A DNA stretch of 64,000 nt from CAVQRC01 sp963715045 (lineage in GTDB: Bacteria > Planctomycetota > Planctomycetia > Pirellulales > Lacipirellulaceae): positions 124,001 through 188,000 of the forward strand of contig CAVQRC010000038.1 in NCBI GenBank assembly GCA_963715045.1. The letters run 5' to 3'. The position numbers and the translations under genes were made by a program. Positions 50,826 through 60,038 of the stretch are shown one piece after another; the first letter of the stretch is position 1; each line of letters starts with the position of its first letter. The notes beneath the pieces were generated by a model that saw only the letters and a list, made by a program, of their open reading frames with translations, had not been told where the DNA came from and did no database searches.

Positions 50826-53330
50826 GTGTTGCCAAACGTTTTGCGTCGGCTGACGCCGATTGCCAAATCTCGGTTCTGTGCTTCAACACCGCGAGCGCAG
50901 GTCGAACTGACTTGGTTTGCCTGCGGATTGACACTGCTGTCACTCGCTGTCGGGTGCGGTGAGAAACGCGAACGCCGACAAGCGGCCGGATCTCCTGATG
51001 GAGTTACCGACACGGCCCCGGCGGAAACCCAGATGGACCCGCCGCCAACCAACCCCGACGCGTATCCGGATCCTGCCCCGATGGACGCTCCGCCCGTCGC
51101 CGACTCGGACGATTCGCCCAAGTTGGAGCGGCCCCAAGATGTCGCTCAGTGGACGATCGAGCACTACCAATCTGCCAAGCTTGAGAAAGACCAGACACTT
51201 GATGCTGCGATTAAGTACCTCGACGAGAATCGTCGCGACGAAGAATTCGCCGTTCAGGTTTTTCTGAATTTGCTTACCGTCGAGGACGCACCGCAGGCGG
51301 CAGGAGGACCGCAAATGGAGCCCGACACCGGGTACGGCAGAGGTGGTCGCGGTGATGAGCCGAACCGTGGTCGCGATCTGGGTGGTCGAGAATACGGACA
51401 AGGGGCGGGCGGTTATGGCGGCGGGTACGGCGGATCCTATGGGAGCAATGCTGATCCCGGCAAGAATCAGGTTTCTCCGGAGCAAGCGGAAAACATCGTC
51501 GCAGCACTCGGCCGCAACACGAGCGACGCGGGCCGAAAACTGTTGAGGCAGCTGGTTGTAGGTCGCATCCAGACGCCTCTTAACCGGCAGGCACTCTTCG
51601 CGGTCAGTTTGGATGCGATGTTGGAGAACCCGCACGTCGAACACGATACGGCCGTTTTGAAGCTCGTTACCGAGACGGAGAAAGTGCTGCCGTCGGACGG
51701 GGCCGACGAGGTGGGTGGATTCCGCGGAGGCGGTAGTCTCGCGGCAGAGCAAGTTCGGCGCGATGTGATGCGGCGCGTCGGCGAATCGGGATCGATCGAA
51801 CTTCGCCGGCGGTTCGCCGAGTATCTCGACAGTCCGGACGTGATGGTTGAGTTGGGCGATGAGTTGGAACGCCTGCTTGCCCAGGATGATCCGCGAAACT
51901 TGCCCGCCCAGATTGTCATGTTCAAGAGTCCGCATACGTCTGAGCAGACACTGACCTCGCTTTACCAGCGGTTGACGCAGGGAAGCCGGGGGGCCTTCGC
52001 TTACCTCTTAGGGATGGATGCTGAGGCTCCCGGGTTTAACAGTTACCGGCCCTCTTCCGGGTATGGAGAGGGGCCTTCCGGGTATGGAGAGGGTCCAGGC
52101 CGCGGACGAGGGCCTCGAGGGCTCGACGGCTACGAGAGGTCACCGGTCCGCGAACTTCTGCCGGGGGTACTGGGAAATCGGTTCGAAGGGCTCGATGATT
52201 CGGTGCTGTCCGGGCGCGGCGATGCGGAGCTGCCACCAGTCAACTGGTACGGTCAGCGTCGAGGTGGCCGAGGAGGGCGAGGAGCGTACGGTGCCAGCGA
52301 TCAGGAAGATGCGGTCGACCCGGTAGAAGTGTACAAGTCGCTCGCAACGCTCCTGTGGACAGACGCGGTAGCAGAGCAAATCGCCGCCAAGCTGATCGCC
52401 GCCGAGAATCTGAGTAATCTCCGCGAGCAAGCGAAGATGCTTGCATCGATGCCCGGCGAAACCGCTCGCAAGCTCGTCTACAAGGTATTTGAGGAACACC
52501 AGGACGACGGCCCGCGGCAATTCGCGACCGTTGGTTTTCTCGGCAGCGAAGCGATCAATCCGGCATTTCTGCTGGTCGCCAAGACGGCCTACCACGGTAA
52601 GGAATCGCGGCGACGCAACCCGGGAGCTGCTTCACGGCGGGGCGGTCGCGGAGTGGGTTTTGAGCCGGGCTACGGCGGCGGTAACGAAGAAGATCAGTGG
52701 GTCAATGAAGTCGAGAGCTTCATTCAGCTCATGGCCGAGCGAATGTCCAAGGCTGAATCGACATGGTCGGTTTCTGAATCTGCCGAGAAGGAGAGTGACG
52801 GGCAGGCTACCGACGAATCGGCGGATTCCGACGATTCAGCGGCCGCCGACGAGTCCGATACGGCAGCGTCGGATGCGGCGGAAGAAGCGGATGCATCTGG
52901 AGAAACTGGAGAAGATTCGTCCCCTGGTCCGCGGGAAGCGATGGATGTTCGCCTCCATCGAGGGGCCCAGGAGTCCATTACGGCCGAGTATCACCTGCGT
53001 TGGCCCGAAGATGCGACGGCGCGGATTCCAGGCGTCAAGGTCGCCCCGCTCGAAGTCCACTATTTACGAATTGAGCAAGAAACGACGCCGCAGAAACTGA
53101 CCACGTTCTACCGCCGCGCGGCTGGTTCGGGTTCCAAGACCCACACGTCGAGTGGCCAAATCTGGTACGACGGTCTTACCAAAAGCCGCACGACCGGCGA
53201 CGTCCGTAGTGTGGACGTGATCATTCGCAACGCGGATGCTTCGGGGAGCGGGTTGCGGCCTACCGAAGAACGCGAGATGGTCATCGAGATCTTCATCGTA
53301 TCCGAACCCGATTTTACTGCAGCCCAATGA
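50826..53330 (+). CDS. hypothetical lipoprotein, Gly-rich and acidic
   Basis: 834 residues from a GTG at 50826 with GGGAGGT eight bases upstream. Lipobox LSLAVGC (Cys44) after a hydrophobic segment. Pro/Asp-rich stretch 50-95, then helical regions, separated by Gly/Tyr/Arg-rich blocks (near 165-210, 405-440 and 610-630) and an acidic Ser/Asp/Glu/Ala stretch near 660-705. The C-terminal about 130 residues form a strand-rich domain (YHLRWPEDATARIPGVKVAPLEV-type). No known family recognised. Arranged divergently from the HEAT/TPR gene. Followed by a terminator hairpin. Confidence 0.75.
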   Translation: MLPNVLRRLTPIAKSRFCASTPRAQVELTWFACGLTLLSLAVGCGEKRERRQAAGSPDGVTDTAPAETQMDPPPTNPDAYPDPAPMDAPPVADSDDSPKLERPQDVAQWTIEHYQSAKLEKDQTLDAAIKYLDENRRDEEFAVQVFLNLLTVEDAPQAAGGPQMEPDTGYGRGGRGDEPNRGRDLGGREYGQGAGGYGGGYGGSYGSNADPGKNQVSPEQAENIVAALGRNTSDAGRKLLRQLVVGRIQTPLNRQALFAVSLDAMLENPHVEHDTAVLKLVTETEKVLPSDGADEVGGFRGGGSLAAEQVRRDVMRRVGESGSIELRRRFAEYLDSPDVMVELGDELERLLAQDDPRNLPAQIVMFKSPHTSEQTLTSLYQRLTQGSRGAFAYLLGMDAEAPGFNSYRPSSGYGEGPSGYGEGPGRGRGPRGLDGYERSPVRELLPGVLGNRFEGLDDSVLSGRGDAELPPVNWYGQRRGGRGGRGAYGASDQEDAVDPVEVYKSLATLLWTDAVAEQIAAKLIAAENLSNLREQAKMLASMPGETARKLVYKVFEEHQDDGPRQFATVGFLGSEAINPAFLLVAKTAYHGKESRRRNPGAASRRGGRGVGFEPGYGGGNEEDQWVNEVESFIQLMAERMSKAESTWSVSESAEKESDGQATDESADSDDSAAADESDTAASDAAEEADASGETGEDSSPGPREAMDVRLHRGAQESITAEYHLRWPEDATARIPGVKVAPLEVHYLRIEQETTPQKLTTFYRRAAGSGSKTHTSSGQIWYDGLTKSRTTGDVRSVDVIIRNADASGSGLRPTEEREMVIEIFIVSEPDFTAAQ

Positions 53331-53388
53331 GGTCGGCGGTGAACCGGCCGAATCTACGCTCTCGGAGCACGGGTGGGGAAACGAAGAA

Positions 53389-53420
53389 GACCCCGCTGGT
53401 GCGCGGGCTCCAGCGGGGTC
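53389..53420. terminator. 11-bp perfect hairpin after the 834-residue lipoprotein gene
   Basis: gaccccgctgg (53389-53399) and ccagcggggtc (53410-53420) are exact reverse complements around a 10-base loop. It lies 59 bases after the stop at 53330. No T run follows. The rest of the 316-base gap to 53647 holds nothing else recognised. Confidence 0.65.
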
Positions 53421-53646
53421 ACGGCAGAATGGCACGCGTAATGGCAGCAACGGAAATCACCTGACCAATCTCCAGCGGAGCTGGCGGGCGGGTGGTGTCG
53501 CTACACAGTGCGAGTCTTGAAGAGCGTGCCCTGCCGCTGATCGCGCGTCCATCGTCAGTCGTGGTCGCCATCGGTGCCGTCACGCTTAACAATCCATACG
53601 CTTCTTACCGGCAAACTCTTGCAGCAGGCATCAAAAAAATAGATCA

Positions 53647-56190
53647 ATGAGCGATTCGACCTCCGACTTCGAGAAGCTTGGCGTCTTCTATCTGGGTCGC
53701 GAGTATGATCTGACCACCAGTCAAACGAGCCAGCGGCCGTTGCTGTACGACAGCCAGGACCTGACCACGCATGCGGTGTGCGTCGGCATGACGGGAAGTG
53801 GCAAGACGGGCCTGTGCCTGTCTTTGTTGGAAGAAGCGGCGATCGATGGGATCCCTGCGATTGCGATCGATCCGAAAGGCGATCTCGGGAATCTGATGCT
53901 GGCATTCCCGAACTTGCAGCCGGAGGATTTCCTTCCCTGGATTGACCCGGCCGTGGCCGCTCGTCAAGGCACGACCGCCGATGAGTTCGCCGAGCAGACC
54001 GCCAAGTTGTGGACCGACGGCTTGGCCTCGTGGGGGCAGGGACCGGAGCGGATCAAGCGGTTCAAGGAGGCAGCCGATGTCGCCATCTACACCCCCGGCA
54101 GCAACGCAGGGCTGCCGATCACGGTCCTCAAGTCTTTCAAGCCACCGCCGCCGGAGCTGATCCAGGATCGCGATGCTCTGCGGGAACGGATCGCGTCGGC
54201 CGCCTCAGGGGTATTGGGTCTGCTCGGTATCGAAGCGGATCCCGTAAACAGCCGTGAGCACATCTTGATTTCCACGATCCTCGATCAAGCGTGGCGGCAG
54301 GCTCGGGAACTGGGTGTGGCCGAACTGATCCAAGAAGTCATCCAGCCCCCATTCGATCGTGTCGGCGTTCTCGACGTGGAGACGTTCTTTCCCGAGTCGG
54401 AACGCACCAAGCTCGCGATGCAACTGAACAATCTGCTGGCGTCACCATCGTTCGCGAGCTGGATGGAAGGCGAGCCGCTGGAGATCAAGCGACTTCTGTA
54501 CACGGAAACCGGTAAGCCGCGAATCAGCATCCTTTCGATCGCCCACCTGAGTGACAGTGAACGGATGTTCTTCGTGACGATATTGCTGAATGAAGTTCTG
54601 GCGTGGATGCGATCACAGTCGGGAACGAGCAGTCTGCGGGCGATGCTGTACATGGACGAAGTCTTCGGGTTCTTTCCGCCAACTGCCAATCCGCCTTCGA
54701 AGCGTCCGATGTTGACCTTGCTGAAGCAAGCGCGCGCATTCGGCCTCGGTTGCGTGCTCGCGACCCAGAATCCGGTCGACCTTGACTACAAGGGGCTTTC
54801 GAACGCCGGTACGTGGTTTCTCGGTCGACTGCAAACCGAGCGGGATAAGCTGCGCGTGCTTGAAGGTCTGGAAGGCGCATCGGCGTCAGCCGGTTCGACG
54901 TTCAATCGTTCAGAAATGGAAGCCCGCCTGGCCGCGTTAGGGAGCCGTGTGTTCCTGATGAACAACGTGCACGACGATCGGCCGGTCGTGTTTCATACCC
55001 GGTGGGCGCTTTCGTACCTCGCCGGACCCTTGGCCCGGGAACAGATTCGCAGGCTGATGGCAAAGAAGAAAGCGGATGCAGCCTCCGAGCAAGGGGAGGC
55101 AAATTCACCCGCGAACAAGGGAAATGGACAGCCGGACGACCCCTTCGGCGACCTCGCCATGGCATCTTCGGAGGCGACAATTCCGCCTTCCGTACTGCCC
55201 CGCGGAAGTTTGCCAGGTGCGGCTCAAGCTGGCGACTCCGTGACGAACCGTCCCGCGATTCATGATTCGATCCGGCAAGTCTTCGCAGTTCGCCATGAAG
55301 ACCCCGACCGTACGGAGACGCTCGTCTATCGCCCCGGGTTGCTGGGCGGTGCACGCCTGCACTATGTGAAATCGACCTGCGATCTGGATGTGTGGGAGGA
55401 ATCGGTTGCCGTAGAGACAATTCACGACGGTGAACTGCCGGAACCTCTGTGGGACACGGCGCTGATTTTCAAGCAGCGGCTGGAAGTTGTCGACTCTCCG
55501 CCGGAGGAAGCGGCTTTCTCCAAGCTTCCGGTCAAAATGACGGTGGCCCGCAGTTACGGCACATTTGGCCGCAAGCTCCGCGACCATCTCTATCGGACCC
55601 AGGTCGCAAAAGTCTATAAGTGCGACGACCCCCGGGCGTATTCCGATTACGGGGAACCCGAGGGCGAATTCCGGATTCGCATTGCCCAGCTCAACCGAGA
55701 GAATCGGGATCGGGACTTGGAGCAGATCCGCGCGCGACACGCGAAGAAGCTGGCGACGTTACAGGACCGCATCGACCGCTGCCAGGAACGAGTGACTCGG
55801 GAGGAGTCGGAGTACGCCGACCGGAAGGTTCGTTCCGCAGTCTCGATTGGCGAGGCGATTCTTGGTGCTCTGCTGGGTCGCAAACTTGCGAGTCGCACGA
55901 ACGTGCGCCGAACGTCGTCGACGACGCGATCGGTGCGTACAGCGGCCAAAGAGCGGGCTGACGTCAAGCGTGCCGAACAGGCACTGACCAAGGCGTTGCA
56001 AGAACGTGAAGAATTAGGCCAAAAGTTTGCGGCGGAAGTTGCGAAACTGGGGGAGCGGTTTAATTCGCAGCCATCGATCACAGAGGTTGTCGTGAGACCG
56101 CGGAAGTCGGACATAGACGTCGGGGCCGTCCGGCTCGTGTGGCTGCCTTGGTCGATCGGCGAGTCGGGCAGGGGTAAGCCGTTGTGGTAG
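53647..56190 (+). CDS. HerA/VirB4-like ATPase (DUF853-type)
   Basis: 847 residues. Walker A is GMTGSGKTG at 47-55, followed by IDPKGDLGNLMLAFP. Walker B is AMLYMDEVFGFFPP near 330, then PMLTLLKQARAFGLGCVLATQNPVD, the sensor region common to HerA-type pumps. The C-terminal third has a coiled-coil stretch (about 690-830) rich in Arg, Glu and Ala. Many planctomycetes carry such an ATP-binding protein of unknown role; DNA translocation is possible but not shown. No herA-nurA partner gene is next to it. Confidence 0.85.
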   Translation: MSDSTSDFEKLGVFYLGREYDLTTSQTSQRPLLYDSQDLTTHAVCVGMTGSGKTGLCLSLLEEAAIDGIPAIAIDPKGDLGNLMLAFPNLQPEDFLPWIDPAVAARQGTTADEFAEQTAKLWTDGLASWGQGPERIKRFKEAADVAIYTPGSNAGLPITVLKSFKPPPPELIQDRDALRERIASAASGVLGLLGIEADPVNSREHILISTILDQAWRQARELGVAELIQEVIQPPFDRVGVLDVETFFPESERTKLAMQLNNLLASPSFASWMEGEPLEIKRLLYTETGKPRISILSIAHLSDSERMFFVTILLNEVLAWMRSQSGTSSLRAMLYMDEVFGFFPPTANPPSKRPMLTLLKQARAFGLGCVLATQNPVDLDYKGLSNAGTWFLGRLQTERDKLRVLEGLEGASASAGSTFNRSEMEARLAALGSRVFLMNNVHDDRPVVFHTRWALSYLAGPLAREQIRRLMAKKKADAASEQGEANSPANKGNGQPDDPFGDLAMASSEATIPPSVLPRGSLPGAAQAGDSVTNRPAIHDSIRQVFAVRHEDPDRTETLVYRPGLLGGARLHYVKSTCDLDVWEESVAVETIHDGELPEPLWDTALIFKQRLEVVDSPPEEAAFSKLPVKMTVARSYGTFGRKLRDHLYRTQVAKVYKCDDPRAYSDYGEPEGEFRIRIAQLNRENRDRDLEQIRARHAKKLATLQDRIDRCQERVTREESEYADRKVRSAVSIGEAILGALLGRKLASRTNVRRTSSTTRSVRTAAKERADVKRAEQALTKALQEREELGQKFAAEVAKLGERFNSQPSITEVVVRPRKSDIDVGAVRLVWLPWSIGESGRGKPLW

Positions 56191-56320
56191 AAATTCCGCG
56201 GAGGTTGGATTGCTGACCTATATAATTGGCGTACCGCTGGTTGCCCCCGGGGTTAGCAGGATAGGCTATTCAGGCTGCCCCTTTAAATCGCACATCATCC
56301 TTTCCTCCCTCGCTTCGGCA

Positions 56321-57520
56321 ATGATTGCTGCCCGATTTCCGTCAATTCGTTTCCCTACCTGCCTGTCGGCCATGCTGATTGCGTTAATTCTAGTGATGGG
56401 CTTGGGATGCGGTGATGCGTCACTTACCTCCGACGCCGACGGTGTGGAGGGCGGGCAAGCCATCGAACGCGATCTCCCGACAGATGCCGAACTCCATGCC
56501 CGACTCGATGCGGTGCTGAAGTTTACGCTTGAGGAGCGGTCGCTGAGTCTGGAGAAACACGCCGCCTGGCAGATTCTGCACGGCGTGCTGGCGTACGGAG
56601 CCGATTTCGAGGTGCTGCATGCCGACCGCAAAGTGCCTGCCCTGCAGTGGGTCCTCGACGGCGGGCATATGGACGGCTGGAGCATGCGGCCGGGGCCGCG
56701 GGGCGTGATCGCAGACCTTGAACAGGGGTCTAAGAAAGGACAGGGACATCCCGACCAATGGCTGGCAGTCATTTCCCAGTGTGAGTTGCCGAGCACGCAG
56801 CCGATTGAGATTGCGGGCCGGCAATACCAGCTCAGGGACTTGTTGACCCAGGCGATGTTCGACGTTTACGAAGGTAAGGAATGCAGTTGGACGATTATCG
56901 CTTTGTCCGAATACCTTCGGCCGGAGGATCAATGGACGGCCCGTGATGGTTCGACGTGGGACCTTGAGCGAATCATCGCAATGGAAGCCGGCGCGGCGGA
57001 TCGAAGTGAGCTCAGCGAGCAAGCGATCAACGAATCGGCCTGCGGCGGAAGCCATCGGTTGATTGGGATGACGATGGCCTTGCGACGGTATCAGCAGGTC
57101 TATCCCGAGCGACCTTTGACTAAGGGATGGCAGGCGGCCGATGAGAGAATCCGCTGGGCAGTCGCCAGGGCCCGCGAGTATCAGCTGCCCACGGGCGCAT
57201 TCAGCGTGCAGTATTTCGCGCGTCCCGGAAATGCGAGCGATCTATCGGAACATCTTGGCGCAACGGGTCATACGCTTGAGTTCTTGTCGCTTGCCCTGAG
57301 CGACAAGCAAATCGCGGAACCTTGGGTTGTTCGCGCGGCGGATTACCTCTGTGAGCTGTTCGAACTCACGCGACAGATTGACCTCGAGTGCGGTGCCCTG
57401 TATCACGCCGCCCACGGGCTGGCGTTGTATCGTTCGCGAAGATTTGGCGAGCCGGCGGTATCCACTTCCAGAACCGCCCCGGTGGAGACCGCGACGGGCA
57501 GCAACCGGCCCGTTCGCTGA
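56321..57520 (+). CDS. hypothetical lipoprotein
   Basis: About 399 residues from the ATG at 56321 (MIAARFPSIRFPTCL); an earlier start at 56210 is possible but would put extra residues before the signal peptide. Lipobox VMGLGC at residue 30. The mature chain is mainly helical and includes LEKHAAWQILHGVLAYG, CSWTIIALSEYL and CGGSHRLIGMTMALRRYQ, in an alpha/alpha-toroid-like style. Similar planctomycete proteins carry misleading names; no function assigned. Ends 36 bases from the end of the next, convergent gene. Confidence 0.7.
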   Translation: MIAARFPSIRFPTCLSAMLIALILVMGLGCGDASLTSDADGVEGGQAIERDLPTDAELHARLDAVLKFTLEERSLSLEKHAAWQILHGVLAYGADFEVLHADRKVPALQWVLDGGHMDGWSMRPGPRGVIADLEQGSKKGQGHPDQWLAVISQCELPSTQPIEIAGRQYQLRDLLTQAMFDVYEGKECSWTIIALSEYLRPEDQWTARDGSTWDLERIIAMEAGAADRSELSEQAINESACGGSHRLIGMTMALRRYQQVYPERPLTKGWQAADERIRWAVARAREYQLPTGAFSVQYFARPGNASDLSEHLGATGHTLEFLSLALSDKQIAEPWVVRAADYLCELFELTRQIDLECGALYHAAHGLALYRSRRFGEPAVSTSRTAPVETATGSNRPVR

Positions 57521-57556
57521 CGGCCGTCGGGGCTTTCTTATCCGCGATTCGGCGTG

Positions 57557-58108
57557 CTATCCAGCAGGAGCAGCAGTTGCTGTCGCTCCCGGCGTGCCAC
57601 CTTGAGGCTTCGCGTCGCTTCTCGACGCAGGGGGAACTTTGCTCTGGTCGGTGTCGACACGATCCGTCGGGCGAAGCGACAGCCACGGAAGCCACGGCAT
57701 CAGCAGGCCGCGTGCCGGCCCAATCAGCAAGCCGGCGTAGACCCCGCCGCCAGCGTGACCCAGCGCTACCGATTGTCGCTGCCCGTAGTCGGTCACGGTG
57801 ACCATTCCCCCGGACTCGTTGTCTTCGATCACGACCAACTGCTGGCCGCCAGCCCCAAAAGTTTGAATGGTCCCGCTGCCGTTGCGACTGGCCCCCGCCG
57901 TGATCACTGGCCGACCCCTCGAACTGACTACAATCTTCTCGCACTCAACCACGTTTGCCCTGAGTTTGTTGCTTACCGATACGTCTGCGTACGAGGTCTC
58001 GGTCGAGACTGCTTTGGTGGCTACACGCTGGAACATCTTGTCCCGGAGTGCGATTCCCAAAGTCAGAAACAGGATTGGATACACGACCCAGCGTTCGCGT
58101 TCAGACAT
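57557..58108 (-). CDS. hypothetical membrane-anchored protein
   Basis: 183 residues from the ATG at 58108 (MSERERWVVYPILFLTLG), which opens with a single membrane helix. The middle is strand-rich (VVSSRGRPVITAGASRNG, TFGAGGQQLVVIEDN) and the C-terminus is Pro/Ala/Thr-rich. Lies 64 bases after a lipoprotein gene on the same strand and may share its transcript. No family recognised. Confidence 0.65.
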   Translation of the reverse strand: MSERERWVVYPILFLTLGIALRDKMFQRVATKAVSTETSYADVSVSNKLRANVVECEKIVVSSRGRPVITAGASRNGSGTIQTFGAGGQQLVVIEDNESGGMVTVTDYGQRQSVALGHAGGGVYAGLLIGPARGLLMPWLPWLSLRPTDRVDTDQSKVPPASRSDAKPQGGTPGATATAAPAG

Positions 58109-58172
58109 GCCGGATACCTCTTTCGGACGTGAGCAGAATCGCCGGTGCCCCGGGCAAATACGTGTGACTTTG

Positions 58173-58679
58173 CTAGTCGCTCGCCCGCATGAAATGCAAA
58201 CGACCGAGAAGGGGGTCGGCCCCGTCCTCTTGCAGTGTGAATTCGTCTGGCGAGCCACTTTTAAAGCGGACTACGTACTGTCGCAGGGTGGTACTTCCGG
58301 CGGATGACGAAGCTGTGGGATCGGCGGCGATCTGGATCGTGATTCGATCTCCTGCCGCTTCGACGGTCCGCCAAGTTCCTTCGACCGATTCCTTGTTCCC
58401 GCCCATCGTGACGCGTATCCGGCGGCGATCTAGAAAGTCGAGCTCGATCGAGAAGTCGAACAGTTCGAAATCCGTCTTCTGGGAAACCGCGCCGGGCGGT
58501 CGAGTCGCGGCCGGCAGGTTGTCGTCTTGTGGACCGGCGTCTGCAGGAACGGGGATGTCGACCTCGCTGGAATCGGGGCGGCCGATCCACCGGCCCAGCA
58601 GGCGTTGTGACTTGGGCTCGAAACAGCCCTCCAACCCGACCATGGTGATGACAAAAACGAAAAAGATGAGCGTTCGCAT
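58173..58679 (-). CDS. small hypothetical lipoprotein
   Basis: 168 residues with MRTLIFFVFVITMVGLEGC, a lipobox at Cys19. The mature part includes LLGRWIGRPDSSEVDIP and, later, the strand-like VEGTWRTVEAAGDRITIQIA, which suggests a lipocalin-like or 'TIGR03067'-like beta fold, uncertain. Probably transcribed with the following membrane-anchored gene. Confidence 0.65.
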   Translation of the reverse strand: MRTLIFFVFVITMVGLEGCFEPKSQRLLGRWIGRPDSSEVDIPVPADAGPQDDNLPAATRPPGAVSQKTDFELFDFSIELDFLDRRRIRVTMGGNKESVEGTWRTVEAAGDRITIQIAADPTASSSAGSTTLRQYVVRFKSGSPDEFTLQEDGADPLLGRLHFMRASD

Positions 58680-59249
58680 GTTGGCGACTGCAACGAAGAG
58701 TGCAAGCAGTGGGTTCGGACCGCGAGTGATGATTGTAGAACGTCGGGAACCACGTCACCACTGCCGCACGGAGGGTTGCGATCGTTGCTGATGCTACGCT
58801 TGCCGCCTGCGTTGCGAATGCACCTCCATCAACGGCGACGCATTGCAGTTTGGGTTTCAGGCGGTATTCGCCGAGACATCCCCCAGCCGGCCAATCGTCG
58901 TCTATCGGCTTGGGGAACCAGTCGACACAGCCAGCCGGCTGGAATAAATCGTGCACAGCCGGTACGATTCCTACCCTGGGGGTGATGGTTTCAGGGTGTC
59001 TTCGAGGGCCACCTACACCTGGGCCTGCGGCGTGCGATGGGAGGGCTGCCGAATCCACTCCGCACGGCATCCAGATTCGACTCGCTAAATCACACGGCAG
59101 GCAACGCGTGCCGCGAAGCACCTGTCCCAAAACCTTAATGAACTGATCCCACGGCCGGGCAAATTCGGTAACCAAGCCAACTATGGGATCGGCTCTAAGA
59201 CGTTGGCTTGGGGCCGATCGGGCCACAGAAACGAGCAGGAGAGCTGATT
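58680..59249. other. intergenic region with 72-bp element
   Basis: 570 bases between a minus-strand lipoprotein gene and a plus-strand gene. Open frames here overlap the lipoprotein in other frames and look spurious. It holds copy 3 of the 72-bp element. No thiamine riboswitch consensus was found although thiamine genes follow. Confidence 0.4.
59121..59192. repeat. 72-bp dispersed element, copy 3
   Basis: Right end tgggatcgg is identical to copy 2; left end cctgtccca has two changes. The right flanks gcttcaag (copy 2) and gctctaag (here) are also alike. It lies 57 bases upstream of the gene starting at 59250. Confidence 0.6.
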
Positions 59250-59774
59250 ATGCGAATCGCTATCAACCGCAGTGTGCTTGTGGCGACCGGGCTGATCGTC
59301 GGCTTGGTCGTCGGTATCAACGTCCGTGGACGACTACCGAGTGTGCCACTGCATGCGTCGGCCACCGATGGACTCGACAACTTCGCGATCGCGACCGGAC
59401 TCGTCGACGATATGGTGGAGGGCCTCTATTTTCTCGACTTCATCACAGGCGATCTGAAGTGTGTCGTCGTCAACCCGAAAACGGGGAAGTTTAATTCCCT
59501 GTTCAGCTACAACATCGCCCAAGACTTCGTCAGTCGCGGTGGTGGCAATCCTAAATACCTGATGGTGACAGGGCTGGCGAACATGCCCCGAGGTAGAGCG
59601 AAATTCCAGTTTTCCCAAAGCATCATCTATATCGCCGAGGCGACGACCGGTGAGGTTGCGGCCTACACGATCCCCTGGTCTTCGTCGGCGCAAGCGGCGC
59701 AGCAACCACAAATGGGAACCTTCCAGCCTCTCGATCGTGTGAAAATCCGCACCATGACGCTGCGGGACCAGTAA
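59250..59774 (+). CDS. hypothetical exported or anchored protein
   Basis: 174 residues from the ATG at 59250 (MRIAINRSVLVATGLIVG), with GGAG eight bases upstream. The N-terminal helix could be a signal anchor. Later parts read LYFLDFITGDLKCVVVNPKTGKF and IYIAEATTGEVAAYTIPW, repeated strand-like patterns of beta-propeller style. Ends 25 bases before thiS and may be co-transcribed. Function unknown. Confidence 0.65.
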   Translation: MRIAINRSVLVATGLIVGLVVGINVRGRLPSVPLHASATDGLDNFAIATGLVDDMVEGLYFLDFITGDLKCVVVNPKTGKFNSLFSYNIAQDFVSRGGGNPKYLMVTGLANMPRGRAKFQFSQSIIYIAEATTGEVAAYTIPWSSSAQAAQQPQMGTFQPLDRVKIRTMTLRDQ

Positions 59775-59799
59775 CGCTTGTCGTTTCGACGGGAATCGA

Positions 59800-60000
59800 A
59801 TGCAAATTTACGTTAACGGTGAAATCCGACAGGTTCCCGAGGGCTCGACAATTGCCGACCTGCTCGCCGATCTCGAGGTCAAACAGGTTCATGTCGCCGT
59901 CGAACGAAACCGTGAAATCGTACCGCGGATACAGCATGCTCAAACCGTGCTCGGCGAGGGCGATCACGTGGAAGTGGTCACGCTCGTCGGCGGTGGGTGA
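59800..60000 (+). CDS. thiS: sulfur carrier protein ThiS
   Basis: 66 residues, ubiquitin-like fold (MQIYVNGEIRQVPEGSTIADLL) ending in the required Gly-Gly (VVTLVGGG), where the thiocarboxylate forms. It supplies sulfur for the thiazole of thiamine. Followed by thiG, its partner, after 38 bases. Confidence 0.93.
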   Translation: MQIYVNGEIRQVPEGSTIADLLADLEVKQVHVAVERNREIVPRIQHAQTVLGEGDHVEVVTLVGGG

Positions 60001-60038
60001 AATCTTTAACGGTTAGAACTCTCTTGCAGAGCACTTCT

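Noticed and set aside
50569..50943. N-terminal extension of the HEAT/TPR frame upstream of 50568
   Set aside because: It overlaps the start of the divergent lipoprotein gene and the signal peptide begins at the ATG at 50568.
52053..52096. 21-bp direct duplication inside the 834-residue lipoprotein gene
   Set aside because: It is in frame within a Gly/Tyr-rich segment and is simply explained as protein-level repeat expansion.
56205..56226. TATAAT at 56221 as a promoter
   Set aside because: No -35 box at a suitable distance; AT-rich hexamers alone are weak evidence.
58261..59226. 321-codon minus-strand frame
   Set aside because: It overlaps the lipoprotein gene at 58173 in another frame and the 72-bp element; Cys/His-rich composition without a domain pattern.
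59193..59799. Possible thiamine riboswitch before thiS
   Set aside because: No conserved CTGAGA and related riboswitch core was seen; only 25 bases separate thiS from the preceding gene.
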